Below the pieces are notes generated by a model that saw only the letters and a program-made list of their open reading frames with translations, was not told the origin of the DNA and did no database searches. From DATLNF01 sp035536235 (lineage in GTDB: Bacteria; Actinomycetota; Actinomycetes; BP-191), in the NCBI GenBank assembly GCA_035536235.1, contig DATLOQ010000055.1:1-15083 (forward strand): a DNA stretch of 15,083 nucleotides, given 5' to 3'. A program made the position numbers and the translations under genes. Below, one piece after another: positions 8,395 to 15,083 of this stretch. The first letter of the stretch is position 1; the number at the start of each line of letters is the position of its first letter.

Positions 8395-8768
8395 TCGAGG
8401 ACCTTCTTCTTCCATGCGTAGAGCAGACCGACTGCGAGCAGCAGGATGAAGATCACCATCTCGACGAACACCGCAAGCCCGTCACCGGCCTCGTCGAAGG
8501 TGCGGAGCACCGTGGCGAAGGGGAAGAGGAACACCGACTCGATGTCGAAGATGACGAAGAGGAAGGCGAAGACGTAGTAGCGGATCTGCGTCTGCGACCA
8601 GCCGATGCCGACCGGGTCGATGCCGCACTCGTAGGTGAGGTACTTCTCCCGTCGCGGCCGGGTGGGCCGGACCAGCCGAGCCGCCGTGAACGCGACGACG
8701 ACGAACGCCACACCGGCCAGGATGACCGAGCCGACCGTGACGTAGTCGGCGAAGTAGTCGTTGCTCAT
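8385..8768 (-). CDS. nuoA: NADH-quinone oxidoreductase subunit A (second nuo set), first gene of the operon
   Basis: This small three-helix membrane subunit lies next to NuoJ and NuoH at the foot of the peripheral arm. It has 127 residues, a normal length. The hallmark loop YECGIDPVG (46-54) is intact and is followed by RYYVFAFLFVIFDIESVFLFP (63-83), with the conserved acidic pair in FDIES. The ATG at 8768 is preceded by AGGGGAG very close to the start. This is the first gene of the A-B-C-H-I-J-K-L-M-N series; the 95-bp gap upstream carries a candidate promoter. The stop lies inside nuoB. Confidence 0.96.
   Translation of the reverse strand: MSNDYFADYVTVGSVILAGVAFVVVAFTAARLVRPTRPRREKYLTYECGIDPVGIGWSQTQIRYYVFAFLFVIFDIESVFLFPFATVLRTFDEAGDGLAVFVEMVIFILLLAVGLLYAWKKKVLEWV
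8402..8407 (-). promoter_or_regulatory. Ribosome binding site that decides the nuoB start
   Basis: AGAAGG on the minus strand lies 7 nt before the ATG at 8394, inside the end of nuoA. The alternative ATG at 8415 has nothing comparable, so this site favours the shorter NuoB. Confidence 0.55.
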
Positions 8769-8770
8769 CG

Positions 8771-8777
8771 CTCCCCT
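8771..8777 (-). promoter_or_regulatory. Ribosome binding site of nuoA (second set)
   Basis: AGGGGAG on the minus strand ends only 2 nt before the ATG at 8768; using AGGGG as the core gives 4 nt. The spacing is short but no better start is in frame. Confidence 0.5.
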
Positions 8778-8807
8778 GATTGGGCGTCGCGGCGGGTGCG
8801 TCGAGGC

Positions 8808-8836
8808 ATCCTAACGGGGGCGGAGTGCCCTCGCAG
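8808..8836 (-). promoter_or_regulatory. Candidate housekeeping promoter for the second nuo operon
   Basis: In the 95-bp gap (8769-8863) the minus strand carries TAGGAT at 8813-8808, a good actinobacterial -10 box (TAnnnT). With a 17-bp spacer the -35 position reads CTGCGA (8836-8831), which matches TTGACA at only three places. Transcription would begin near 8801, leaving a leader of roughly 33 nt before nuoA. No terminator with a T-run is visible between the prenyl synthase stop and this site, so read-through from the upstream operon is possible. Nothing else was recognised in the gap. Confidence 0.45.
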
Positions 8837-8863
8837 AATCCAGGTCCCTCACGACGTGTCGGC

Positions 8864-9853
8864 TCAGCCAGTGCGTACGACGACGAAGTCGGCAAGGGCC
8901 TCGAGGGCGGCTCGCGGCGGGCCGGCAGGGAGCTGTGAGATCACGGCCTTGGCCCCGTCGGCGTACGCCACGAGGGTGGCTCGGGCAGCCTCCATCGCGG
9001 GATGCACGCGCAGCAGGGCGAGCGCCTCGGCGTGGCTGGCGTTGTCGGTGAGGTCGCCCGACAGGAGCTCAGCGAGCCGGTCGTCGGGGGCGTCCCGGAG
9101 GGCATAGAGCACCGGCAGGGTGCGGACGCCCTCCCGCAGGTCCGTGCCTGGCGTCTTCCCGGAGTCGCCCGTCTCGCTCGCCACGTCGAGCAGGTCGTCG
9201 GAGAGCTGGAAGGCGATGCCGATCGCCTCGCCGTACGAGGTCAGCGCGTCGACGACGGCGGCGTCAGCGCCGGCGAGCATCGCGCCGAGGCGTCCGGAAG
9301 TCGCGATGAGCGAGCCGGTCTTGTCGACGAGCACCTTGAGATAGTGCTCGACCGGGTCCTCGCCCTCCCGCGCGCCCACGGTCTCGCGGATCTGGCCCTC
9401 CACCAGCCGGGAGAAGGTGCGGGCCTGGATCCGGACTGCCTCCGGCCCCAGGTCGGCCAACAGGTCGGAAGCCTTGGAGAAGAGGAAGTCCCCGGTCAGG
9501 ATCGCGACCGTGTTGTCCCATCGAGCGTTGGCGCTGCGCGTCCCGCGCCGCATGGTCGCCTCATCCATGACGTCGTCGTGGAAGAGCGTGGCGAGGTGGG
9601 TGAGCTCGACGACCACAGCGGACGGCACGACGCCGGGCGCTGCCGGATCGCCGAGCTGGCTGGCCAGGATGGCGAGCAGAGGCCGAAACCGCTTCCCACC
9701 GGCATCGACGAGATGGCGAGAGGTCTCGGTGAGGAGCGGGTAGTCGCTCGTCACGGTCGTGCGCAGCAGGGTCTCCACCGCGTCGAGACCACGGCGCACT
9801 GCGCCTTCGAGCTCCGGGTCGTCGAAGACCACCCCGTGCACCGTGCTCGCCAT
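8864..9853 (-). CDS. Trans-type polyprenyl diphosphate synthase (probably for the menaquinone side chain)
   Basis: This soluble all-helical enzyme extends an allylic diphosphate with isopentenyl diphosphate. It has 329 residues from the ATG at 9853. Family motifs in order are GGKRFRP (52-58), the first aspartate-rich motif HDDVMDEATMRRG (92-104, DDVMD), a DKTGSL segment (177-182), and the second aspartate-rich motif FQLSDDLLD (215-223), followed by GKTPGTDLREG. Small Ala at position 5 before the first DDxxD suggests a long product chain, as in hepta- to nonaprenyl synthases; chain length cannot be fixed by eye. It lies 15 bp after nuoN of the right-hand cluster, so it is probably co-transcribed with it. 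GTG codons at 9865 and 9862 are possible earlier starts. The ATG was preferred because GGTGG lies 5 nt before it. Confidence 0.93.
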   Translation of the reverse strand: MASTVHGVVFDDPELEGAVRRGLDAVETLLRTTVTSDYPLLTETSRHLVDAGGKRFRPLLAILASQLGDPAAPGVVPSAVVVELTHLATLFHDDVMDEATMRRGTRSANARWDNTVAILTGDFLFSKASDLLADLGPEAVRIQARTFSRLVEGQIRETVGAREGEDPVEHYLKVLVDKTGSLIATSGRLGAMLAGADAAVVDALTSYGEAIGIAFQLSDDLLDVASETGDSGKTPGTDLREGVRTLPVLYALRDAPDDRLAELLSGDLTDNASHAEALALLRVHPAMEAARATLVAYADGAKAVISQLPAGPPRAALEALADFVVVRTG

Positions 9854-9858
9854 CGTTG

Positions 9859-9863
9859 CCACC
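9859..9863 (-). promoter_or_regulatory. Weak ribosome binding site of the prenyl synthase
   Basis: GGTGG on the minus strand lies 5 nt before the ATG at 9853 and overlaps two alternative GTG start codons (9865 and 9862). It supports the ATG only modestly. Confidence 0.35.
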
Positions 9864-9868
9864 ACGAC

Positions 9869-11407
9869 CTAACGGATGAAGAGCGAGGCTTCGTCCGCGA
9901 GCCGCAGCACCTGGCCCGGGAGGAGGCCGAGGAGCACCGTCACCGCGAGGGAGAGCCCGAGCGCCGCCGCTGTGAAGGCACTCGGCACGACGACCACGGG
10001 CCCGTCGGGCGCCGGCTCCTGGAAGAACATCAGCACGACGACGCGCGCGTAGAAGAACGCGGCGACGGCGCTGGTCACCACGCCCACCACCACCAGCGCC
10101 GTGGCACGGCCCTCGACGGCCGCCTCGAACACGGTCAGCTTGGCGATGAACCCGCTGGTCAGCGGGATGCCGGCGAGCGCGAAGAGGAAGGTGGCGAAGG
10201 TGGCGGCCACCACCGGGGAGCGCTTGCCCAGTCCCTGCCACTGCGAGAGGTGGGTCGCCTCGCCGTGCTGATCGCGAACCAGCGTCACGACGCCGAAGCT
10301 GCCGATCACCGTGAACCCGTAGGCCACCAGGTAGAACATCACGCCGCGCAGACCTTCGACGTTGGCCGCCGCGACCCCGGTGAGGATGAATCCGGCGTGG
10401 GCGACCGACGAGTAGGCGAGCATGCGCTTCACGTCTGTCTGCGTGACCGCGACCACAGCCCCGACCACCATCGTCAAGATCGCCGCCACCCAGATCGCCG
10501 GACGCCAGTCCCACTGCAGCGGGCCGAAGGAGACGTAGAGCACTCGGAGCAGCGCACCGAAGGCCGCGACCTTCGTGCCGGCTGCCATGAGCGCAGTGAT
10601 CGGCGTCGGAGCGCCTTGGTAGACGTCGGGCGTCCAGGAGTGGAACGGCACCGCACCGACCTTGAAGAGCAGCCCGACTGCGAGCATCGCCAGGCCTGAG
10701 TAGAGGAAGGCCTGATTGGTGTCGACCCGACCACTCGCCTCGGCGATCTCCGAGAGGTTGACCGAGCCGGCATAGCCGTACAGCAGGGCGAGGCCGTAGA
10801 GGAAGAACGCCGAGGAGTAGGCGCCGAGCAGGAAGTACTTCGCCGCGCTCTCCTGGCTGAGCACGCGCTTGCGCCGAGCCAGCCCGCACAGCAGGTAGAG
10901 CGGAAGCGAGAGCACCTCGAGCGCGATGAACATCACGAGCAGGTTCGAGGCCGAAGCCATCAGCATCATTCCGGCGACGGCGAACATCGCCAACGGAACC
11001 GCCTCGCTGGGCAGAGAGCGGTCCACGGACGCGTCGGGGTCGCCCGGGCTGCCGCGCTCGCCGAGGAGCAGCATCGACGCGGCCGCAAGCAGCACGATCG
11101 TGCCCTGCAGGAACACTGCGGGCCCATCGAGAGCTATCGCGCCTTCGGCGACGATCTCCCCTGTGCCCCGGGTCGTCGGCCACAGCCGCACGAGGAAGAT
11201 CAGCGAGCCCAGCAGTCCGGCCAGGGCCACGGGCACCTGAAGACTGCGGCGCGCGTCCCGGTCGGCGAAGGCCTCGATCAGCACGCCGAGCAGCGCCACG
11301 CCGGCCACGACGAGCACCGGCGCGAGGGAACGGTAGGAGATGTCGGGGGCGGGGATGTCCTCGCGCACCTGTGCGAGCACGGCGGCTGGTACGGCGTACG
11401 CGCTCAC
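9869..11407 (-). CDS. nuoN: NADH-quinone oxidoreductase subunit N (main nuo operon)
   Basis: This 512-residue antiporter-like subunit belongs to the proton-pumping membrane arm. The conserved TM5 Glu is at 164 (ALEVLSLPLYLL), the TM7 Lys at 249 (LFKVGAVPFHSWTPDVYQG) and another conserved Lys at 279 (MAAGTKVAAFGALL). TQTDVKRMLAYSSVAH, typical of NuoN, follows further on. The start is a GTG at 11407 whose GTGA overlaps the nuoM stop by 4 bp. The TAG stop lies 15 bp before the prenyl synthase ATG. An acidic and serine-containing stretch (about 117-134, GERGSPGDPDASVDRS) lies in the loop before the TM5 region. This is the last nuo gene of what appears to be a complete operon beyond the right edge. 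Confidence 0.97.
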   Translation of the reverse strand: MSAYAVPAAVLAQVREDIPAPDISYRSLAPVLVVAGVALLGVLIEAFADRDARRSLQVPVALAGLLGSLIFLVRLWPTTRGTGEIVAEGAIALDGPAVFLQGTIVLLAAASMLLLGERGSPGDPDASVDRSLPSEAVPLAMFAVAGMMLMASASNLLVMFIALEVLSLPLYLLCGLARRKRVLSQESAAKYFLLGAYSSAFFLYGLALLYGYAGSVNLSEIAEASGRVDTNQAFLYSGLAMLAVGLLFKVGAVPFHSWTPDVYQGAPTPITALMAAGTKVAAFGALLRVLYVSFGPLQWDWRPAIWVAAILTMVVGAVVAVTQTDVKRMLAYSSVAHAGFILTGVAAANVEGLRGVMFYLVAYGFTVIGSFGVVTLVRDQHGEATHLSQWQGLGKRSPVVAATFATFLFALAGIPLTSGFIAKLTVFEAAVEGRATALVVVGVVTSAVAAFFYARVVVLMFFQEPAPDGPVVVVPSAFTAAALGLSLAVTVLLGLLPGQVLRLADEASLFIR

Positions 11408-12954
11408 TTCTGGCTCCCCAGCTCGAAGCCGGCTTCGAAACCAGCGTCCTCGACCGACGGCACGGGGTCGGTCTCGCCGACCCGCTCGAGCACTGACTCG
11501 ACGCTCGGCGTGATGATGTCGAGCACCGGCTTCGGGTAGACGCCCAATGCGATGATCAGCACGATCATCGGCGCGATGACCACTCGCTCGCGCAGCGACA
11601 GGTCGACGAGGTGGCGGTTGGCCTCGACGGTGATGGGGCCCTGCATGGTCCGCTGGTAGGCGATCAGCACGTACAGCGCGGCCAGCACGATGCCCAGCGT
11701 GGCGAGGACGCCGAGGGTCTTGGTGCGGCTGAAGGTGCCCACCAGGACGAGGAACTCGCTGACGAAGCCGTTCAGACCAGGCAGAGCCAGGCTGGACAGC
11801 CCGGCGATGAGGAAGGCGCCGGCGAGCACCGGCATCGTCTTGGCCACGCCGCCGTACTCGCTGATGAGCCGGGTGTGCCGCCGGTCGTAGAGGAACCCGA
11901 TGATGAGGAACAGGGCGCCGGTCGAGATGCCGTGGTTGACCATGTACAGCACCCCGCCGACCTGGCTCTGCGTCGTGAAGGCGAAGGTCCCGAGCACGAT
12001 GAAGCCCAGGTGGGCGATCGAGGTGTAGGCAACCAGGCGCTTGATGTCCTTCTGCACCATGGCGACCAGCGCGCCGTAGAGGATGCCGATCACGCCGAGG
12101 ACCATGACGTAGGGCGCGAAGTCACGCGCCGCGTCGGGGAACAGCGGCAGGGAGTAGCGCAGCAGGCCGAACGTGCCCATCTTCAGCAGCACGCCGGCGA
12201 GCAGCACCGACCCGGCAGTGGGGGCTTCGGTGTGGGCGTCGGGCAGCCACGTGTGGAAGGGGAAGATCGGCACCTTGACGGCGAAGGCGACGAAGAAGCC
12301 GAGGAACATCGCTTTCTGCACACCGTCGGTGATGTCCAGCGTGAGCAGCTGCTCGTAGTCGAAGGTGCCAGCGCCGAGCTGCTGGCGGGAGAGGAAGTAG
12401 AGCCCCAGGATCGCCACGAACATGAGCAGACCGGCGAAGAGGGTGTAGAGGAAGAACTTCACTGCAGCGTAGACCCGGCGGTCCCCGCCGAAGGATCCGA
12501 TGAGGAAGTACATCGGGACCAGCATCGCCTCGAAGAAGACGTAGAACAGGATGAGGTCGAGCGCGGCGAACACGCCGACCATCGCGGTCTCGAGCGCGAG
12601 GATCAGGCCGAGATAGCTGCGCACGCGGTCGGCCTGATGCCACGACGCAAGGATGACGATCGGGACCAGGAACGTGCTGAGCGCCACCAGGACCAGGCTG
12701 ATGCCGTCGACGCCGACCTTGTAGCTGATGCCCAGCTGGGCGATCCACTGGTGGCTCTCGACCTGCTGAAAACCTGCCTCGCCCACCTCGAAGTCGCCGA
12801 TCAGTCCCACGGTGAGCGCGAGGGAGACCAGCGAGAAGCCCAGCGCGACCTTCTTGGCCAGGTCGTCCTGACCTCGAGGTACGACGGCGACGCCGAGCAC
12901 GCCGAGCAGCGGCACGAGCCCGATCGCCGTGATCCAGGGGATGTCGGTGGGCAC
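11404..12954 (-). CDS. nuoM: NADH-quinone oxidoreductase subunit M (main nuo operon)
   Basis: This 516-residue polytopic proton-pumping subunit shows Glu142 (FFEAMLVPMYFLIG), Lys227 (FAVKVPIFPFHTWLPDAHTE) and Lys258 (LLAGVLLKMGTFG), the residues that carry protons in this family. VQKDIKRLVAYTSIAHLGF follows in the second half-channel region. The start is a GTG at 12954, one base after the nuoL stop. The C-terminal tail is acidic (ESVLERVGETDPVPSVED...), longer than that of the second-set NuoM, and overlaps nuoN by 4 bp. It differs clearly from the NuoM at 743-2293 and keeps the normal L-M-N order. Confidence 0.97.
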   Translation of the reverse strand: MPTDIPWITAIGLVPLLGVLGVAVVPRGQDDLAKKVALGFSLVSLALTVGLIGDFEVGEAGFQQVESHQWIAQLGISYKVGVDGISLVLVALSTFLVPIVILASWHQADRVRSYLGLILALETAMVGVFAALDLILFYVFFEAMLVPMYFLIGSFGGDRRVYAAVKFFLYTLFAGLLMFVAILGLYFLSRQQLGAGTFDYEQLLTLDITDGVQKAMFLGFFVAFAVKVPIFPFHTWLPDAHTEAPTAGSVLLAGVLLKMGTFGLLRYSLPLFPDAARDFAPYVMVLGVIGILYGALVAMVQKDIKRLVAYTSIAHLGFIVLGTFAFTTQSQVGGVLYMVNHGISTGALFLIIGFLYDRRHTRLISEYGGVAKTMPVLAGAFLIAGLSSLALPGLNGFVSEFLVLVGTFSRTKTLGVLATLGIVLAALYVLIAYQRTMQGPITVEANRHLVDLSLRERVVIAPMIVLIIALGVYPKPVLDIITPSVESVLERVGETDPVPSVEDAGFEAGFELGSQK

Positions 12955-12955
12955 G

Positions 12956-14884
12956 TCAGGTCCTCACGAGGAGCAGGGCGCCGAGCAAGACCGCTGCCCC
13001 GCCGAGCATGCCGAGGGCGTAGGAGCGGACGAAGCCGGTCTGCACCCGGCGCAACCGGCCGGACGTGCCGCCGACGAGTGCCGCCAGGCCGTTGACTGCT
13101 CCGTCGATCCCCCGCCCGTCGACGAAGACGAGTGCCCGGGAGAGGTACTGACCCGGGCGCATCAGCGCCGACTCGTAGACGGTGTCGAAGTACAGCTTCT
13201 TCCGGGCCCAGGTGACCGGGGCGGCGACGTCGACGGGCGCGCTGGCCGCGATCGGGCGGGCCAGGTAGCGGCTCCAGGCCAGCCCGACGCCGGAGAGGAC
13301 GACCGCCAGGGTGATGAGGGTCAGCCCCCACGCCGGGATCGCTGCCGCGTGGTGCTCGCCCTCGGCCGCGCCGAATACCGGCTCCAGGAAGCCGGCGATC
13401 CGACCGTCCTTCGTCAGGTTGAGCGCGGCGCCGCCGGCCAGGGACATAACGGCGAGAACCACAAGGGGAGCCGTCATCGACGACGGCGACTCGTGCGGGT
13501 GCACGTCCTTCGCGACGCGCGAGGTGCCGAAGAAGGTCAGAAACACGAGCCGCGACATGTAGAACGCAGTGATCCCGGCACCGAGGAGTGCGAGCAGCCA
13601 GAGGCCGTACCGACCCTCCTCGAAGGCCACCTCGAGGATCTGGTCCTTGGAGTAGAAGCCGGCGAAGGGCGGTACGCCGATGATCGCCAGCCAGCCGATC
13701 ACGAACGTCACCGCCGTCACCGGCATCGCGATGCGAAGCGCACCCATGCGGCGCATGTCGGTCTCGTCGTGTACGCCGTGCATGACCGAGCCGGCGCCCA
13801 GGAACATCAGCGCCTTGAAGAAGCCGTGGGTCAGCAGGTGGAAGATGCCGATGGCATAGCCGGCCGGGCCGAGGCCGACCGCCAGGAACATGTACCCGAT
13901 CTGGCTGATCGTGGAGTAGGCGAGCACCTTCTTGATGTCGTCCTGCACGCAGGCGATGACCCCGCCGACGAGAATGGTGACGACGCCGATCCAGGCTACG
14001 ACGTCGAGGGCGACCGGCGAGGCCTCGAAGAGCGGATGTGCCCGCGCGATCAGGTAGACCCCCGCCGTCACCATCGTCGCCGCGTGGATCAGGGCGCTGG
14101 CCGGGGTCGGGCCCTCCATGGCGTCCGGCAGCCACACGTGCAGCGGGACCTGGGCGCTCTTGCTGGCGGCGCCGAGGGTGAGCAGCAGGCAGATCGCCGT
14201 GACCGTGCCCGTCGTAGCCGTGCCGACTTCGGGGAAGACGTCGGCGAACGCCACGGAGCCGAATGTCGCGAACATCAGCATGACCGCGATGCCCAGGCCG
14301 ACGTCGCCAACGCGGTTGGTGATGAACGCCTTCTTCGCAGCGGTTGCCGCAGCCGGCTTGTAGGACCAGAAGGAGATGAGCAGGTAGGAAGAGAGGCCGA
14401 CCAGCTCCCACCCCACGTAGAGCACCACGAAGTTGTCGGCGAGGACCAGGAGCAGCATCGACGCGAGGAACAGGTTGAGGTAGGCGAAGAACCGGCGCCG
14501 GTCAGGGTCGTGACCCAGGTAGCCGATCGAGTAGACGTGCACGAGGGTGCCCACGCCTGAGATCAGCAGGACGAACACCGCCGACAGCGGGTCGAGCAGC
14601 AGGTCGACGTCGACGTCGAAGCGGCCGACCGGGACGTAGGAGTAGAGGTGCCGCACGACGGCGCGCTCCTCCCCCGGCAGCGAGGTCAGCCGCAGAAAGC
14701 TCGAGACGGCCAGGACGAAGGTGGCGGCAGAGACGCCGGTCGCCAGGAGGTGGCCCCACGGATCGGTTCGGCGCCCCCCTAGGAGCAGCAGTGCCGCGCC
14801 GGCCAGCGGAAGGGCGACGAGGACCCACAGGAGGTCGTGGACCCCCGTCGCGGTCGTCGGCTCGAGAAGAGCGAGCGTGCTCAC
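12956..14884 (-). CDS. nuoL: NADH-quinone oxidoreductase subunit L (main nuo operon)
   Basis: This is the distal antiporter-like subunit with the long lateral helix at its C-terminus. It has 642 residues from the GTG at 14884. Landmarks are Glu160 (YVGWELVGLSSYLLI), Lys242 (SKSAQVPLHVWLPDAMEGPT), CVQDDIKKVLAYSTISQIGY at 312-331, Lys357 in HGFFKALMFLGAGS, and AGFYSKDQIL at 408-417. The length is close to the usual NuoL. I preferred the GTG at 14884, which has TAGGG just upstream and lies 5 bp after the nuoK stop; a GTG at 14896 would add four residues and overlap nuoK, but has no ribosome binding site. Confidence 0.96.
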   Translation of the reverse strand: MSTLALLEPTTATGVHDLLWVLVALPLAGAALLLLGGRRTDPWGHLLATGVSAATFVLAVSSFLRLTSLPGEERAVVRHLYSYVPVGRFDVDVDLLLDPLSAVFVLLISGVGTLVHVYSIGYLGHDPDRRRFFAYLNLFLASMLLLVLADNFVVLYVGWELVGLSSYLLISFWSYKPAAATAAKKAFITNRVGDVGLGIAVMLMFATFGSVAFADVFPEVGTATTGTVTAICLLLTLGAASKSAQVPLHVWLPDAMEGPTPASALIHAATMVTAGVYLIARAHPLFEASPVALDVVAWIGVVTILVGGVIACVQDDIKKVLAYSTISQIGYMFLAVGLGPAGYAIGIFHLLTHGFFKALMFLGAGSVMHGVHDETDMRRMGALRIAMPVTAVTFVIGWLAIIGVPPFAGFYSKDQILEVAFEEGRYGLWLLALLGAGITAFYMSRLVFLTFFGTSRVAKDVHPHESPSSMTAPLVVLAVMSLAGGAALNLTKDGRIAGFLEPVFGAAEGEHHAAAIPAWGLTLITLAVVLSGVGLAWSRYLARPIAASAPVDVAAPVTWARKKLYFDTVYESALMRPGQYLSRALVFVDGRGIDGAVNGLAALVGGTSGRLRRVQTGFVRSYALGMLGGAAVLLGALLLVRT

Positions 14885-14889
14885 CGGCC

Positions 14890-15083
14890 CTACCACTTCA
14901 GCAGGCTCGCGTCGTCGACGGAGGAGGAGTGCCGGGTGCGGAAGATGGTCACGATGATGGCCAGCCCGACGACCACCTCCGCCGCGGCGACCACCATCAC
15001 GAAGAAGGCCCTCACCTGTCCGTCGAGTGTGCCGGTGACGCGCGAGAACGTCACCAGCGTCCGGTTGACCGCGTTGAGCATGA
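14890..15083 (-). CDS. nuoK: NADH-quinone oxidoreductase subunit K (main nuo operon), 5' end cut by window
   Basis: The C-terminal 64 residues of NuoK are visible, starting within the conserved motif whose in-window part reads MLNAVNRTLVTF; the ATG at 15081 is therefore internal, not the start. The second essential membrane Glu is present in AAAEVVVGLAIIVTIFRT. The first Glu, which lies just before MLNAVN, is outside the window. The protein ends normally with a short tail (DDASLLKW), unlike the extended NuoK at 4375-4767. The stop is TAG. Confidence 0.94.
   Translation of the reverse strand, partial: MLNAVNRTLVTFSRVTGTLDGQVRAFFVMVVAAAEVVVGLAIIVTIFRTRHSSSVDDASLLKW

Noticed and set aside
8769..8863. 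Intrinsic terminator after the prenyl synthase gene
   Set aside because: I found no GC-rich stem followed by a T-run on the minus strand; only short chance repeats are present.
9002..10699. Long open frame on the plus strand (565 codons) opposite the prenyl synthase and nuoN
   Set aside because: It is antisense to two genes with full family motifs, crosses their boundary, and its translation is rich in Arg, Glu, Asp, His and Gly without domains. This is typical of open antisense frames in GC-rich DNA.
12801..14411. Long open frame on the minus strand in another frame of nuoL
   Set aside because: Its Arg/Pro/Gly-rich translation, without membrane helices, overlaps the real NuoL, which has all family residues.
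12929..14560. Long open frame on the plus strand (543 codons) opposite nuoL
   Set aside because: It is a shadow of nuoL with the same low-quality, charged composition and no recognisable motif; similar plus-strand frames lie opposite nearly every nuo gene here.

Overview
The window is GC-rich DNA that looks actinobacterial. The evidence is dense four-base stop/start overlaps (GTGA, ATGA), frequent GTG starts, a separate nuoC, and a polyprenyl diphosphate synthase gene directly after nuoN, an arrangement I remember from Streptomyces and relatives. A family-level assignment is not possible from the sequence alone. Every real gene is on the minus strand, so transcription runs from 15083 towards 1, and both window edges cut a nuo gene.

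Right half (15083 to 8864), read in transcription order: the end of nuoK (cut by the window), nuoL, nuoM, nuoN and a trans-type polyprenyl diphosphate synthase. This looks like the tail of a standard nuo operon. NuoK, L, M and N form the proton-pumping membrane arm of respiratory complex I. The prenyl synthase probably makes the isoprenoid tail of menaquinone, the electron acceptor of that complex.

A 95-bp gap (8769-8863) follows, the only intergenic space above 30 bp. It holds a plausible promoter with a TAGGAT -10 box and a ribosome binding site.

Left half (8768 to 1): a second, differently composed nuo set in the order nuoA-B-C-H-I-J-K-L-M-N. nuoN is cut by the window. Genes overlap or lie 1-30 bp apart. 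The NADH-oxidising module (nuoE, F, G) is absent. More unusually, nuoD is also absent: nuoC runs into nuoH through a 4-bp GTGA overlap. NuoD normally forms the quinone pocket together with NuoB and NuoH. The NuoH of this set also has altered versions of two conserved loops near that pocket. Its NuoI keeps both [4Fe-4S] motifs but carries a tail of over 200 residues with two 33-residue repeats and a Pro/Ala/Glu-rich minisatellite linker.

Together, the window holds a standard complex I tail and quinone-tail synthase next to what may be an alternative complex-I-like machine with a complete membrane arm (A, H, J-N). That machine has a reduced connecting module (B, C, I), no visible NADH input and no NuoD of its own. 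It could borrow NuoD from the main complex, use ferredoxin or another donor through the NuoI tail, or do something other than quinone reduction. No RNA genes, CRISPR arrays, insertion sequences, phage genes or attachment sites were seen.
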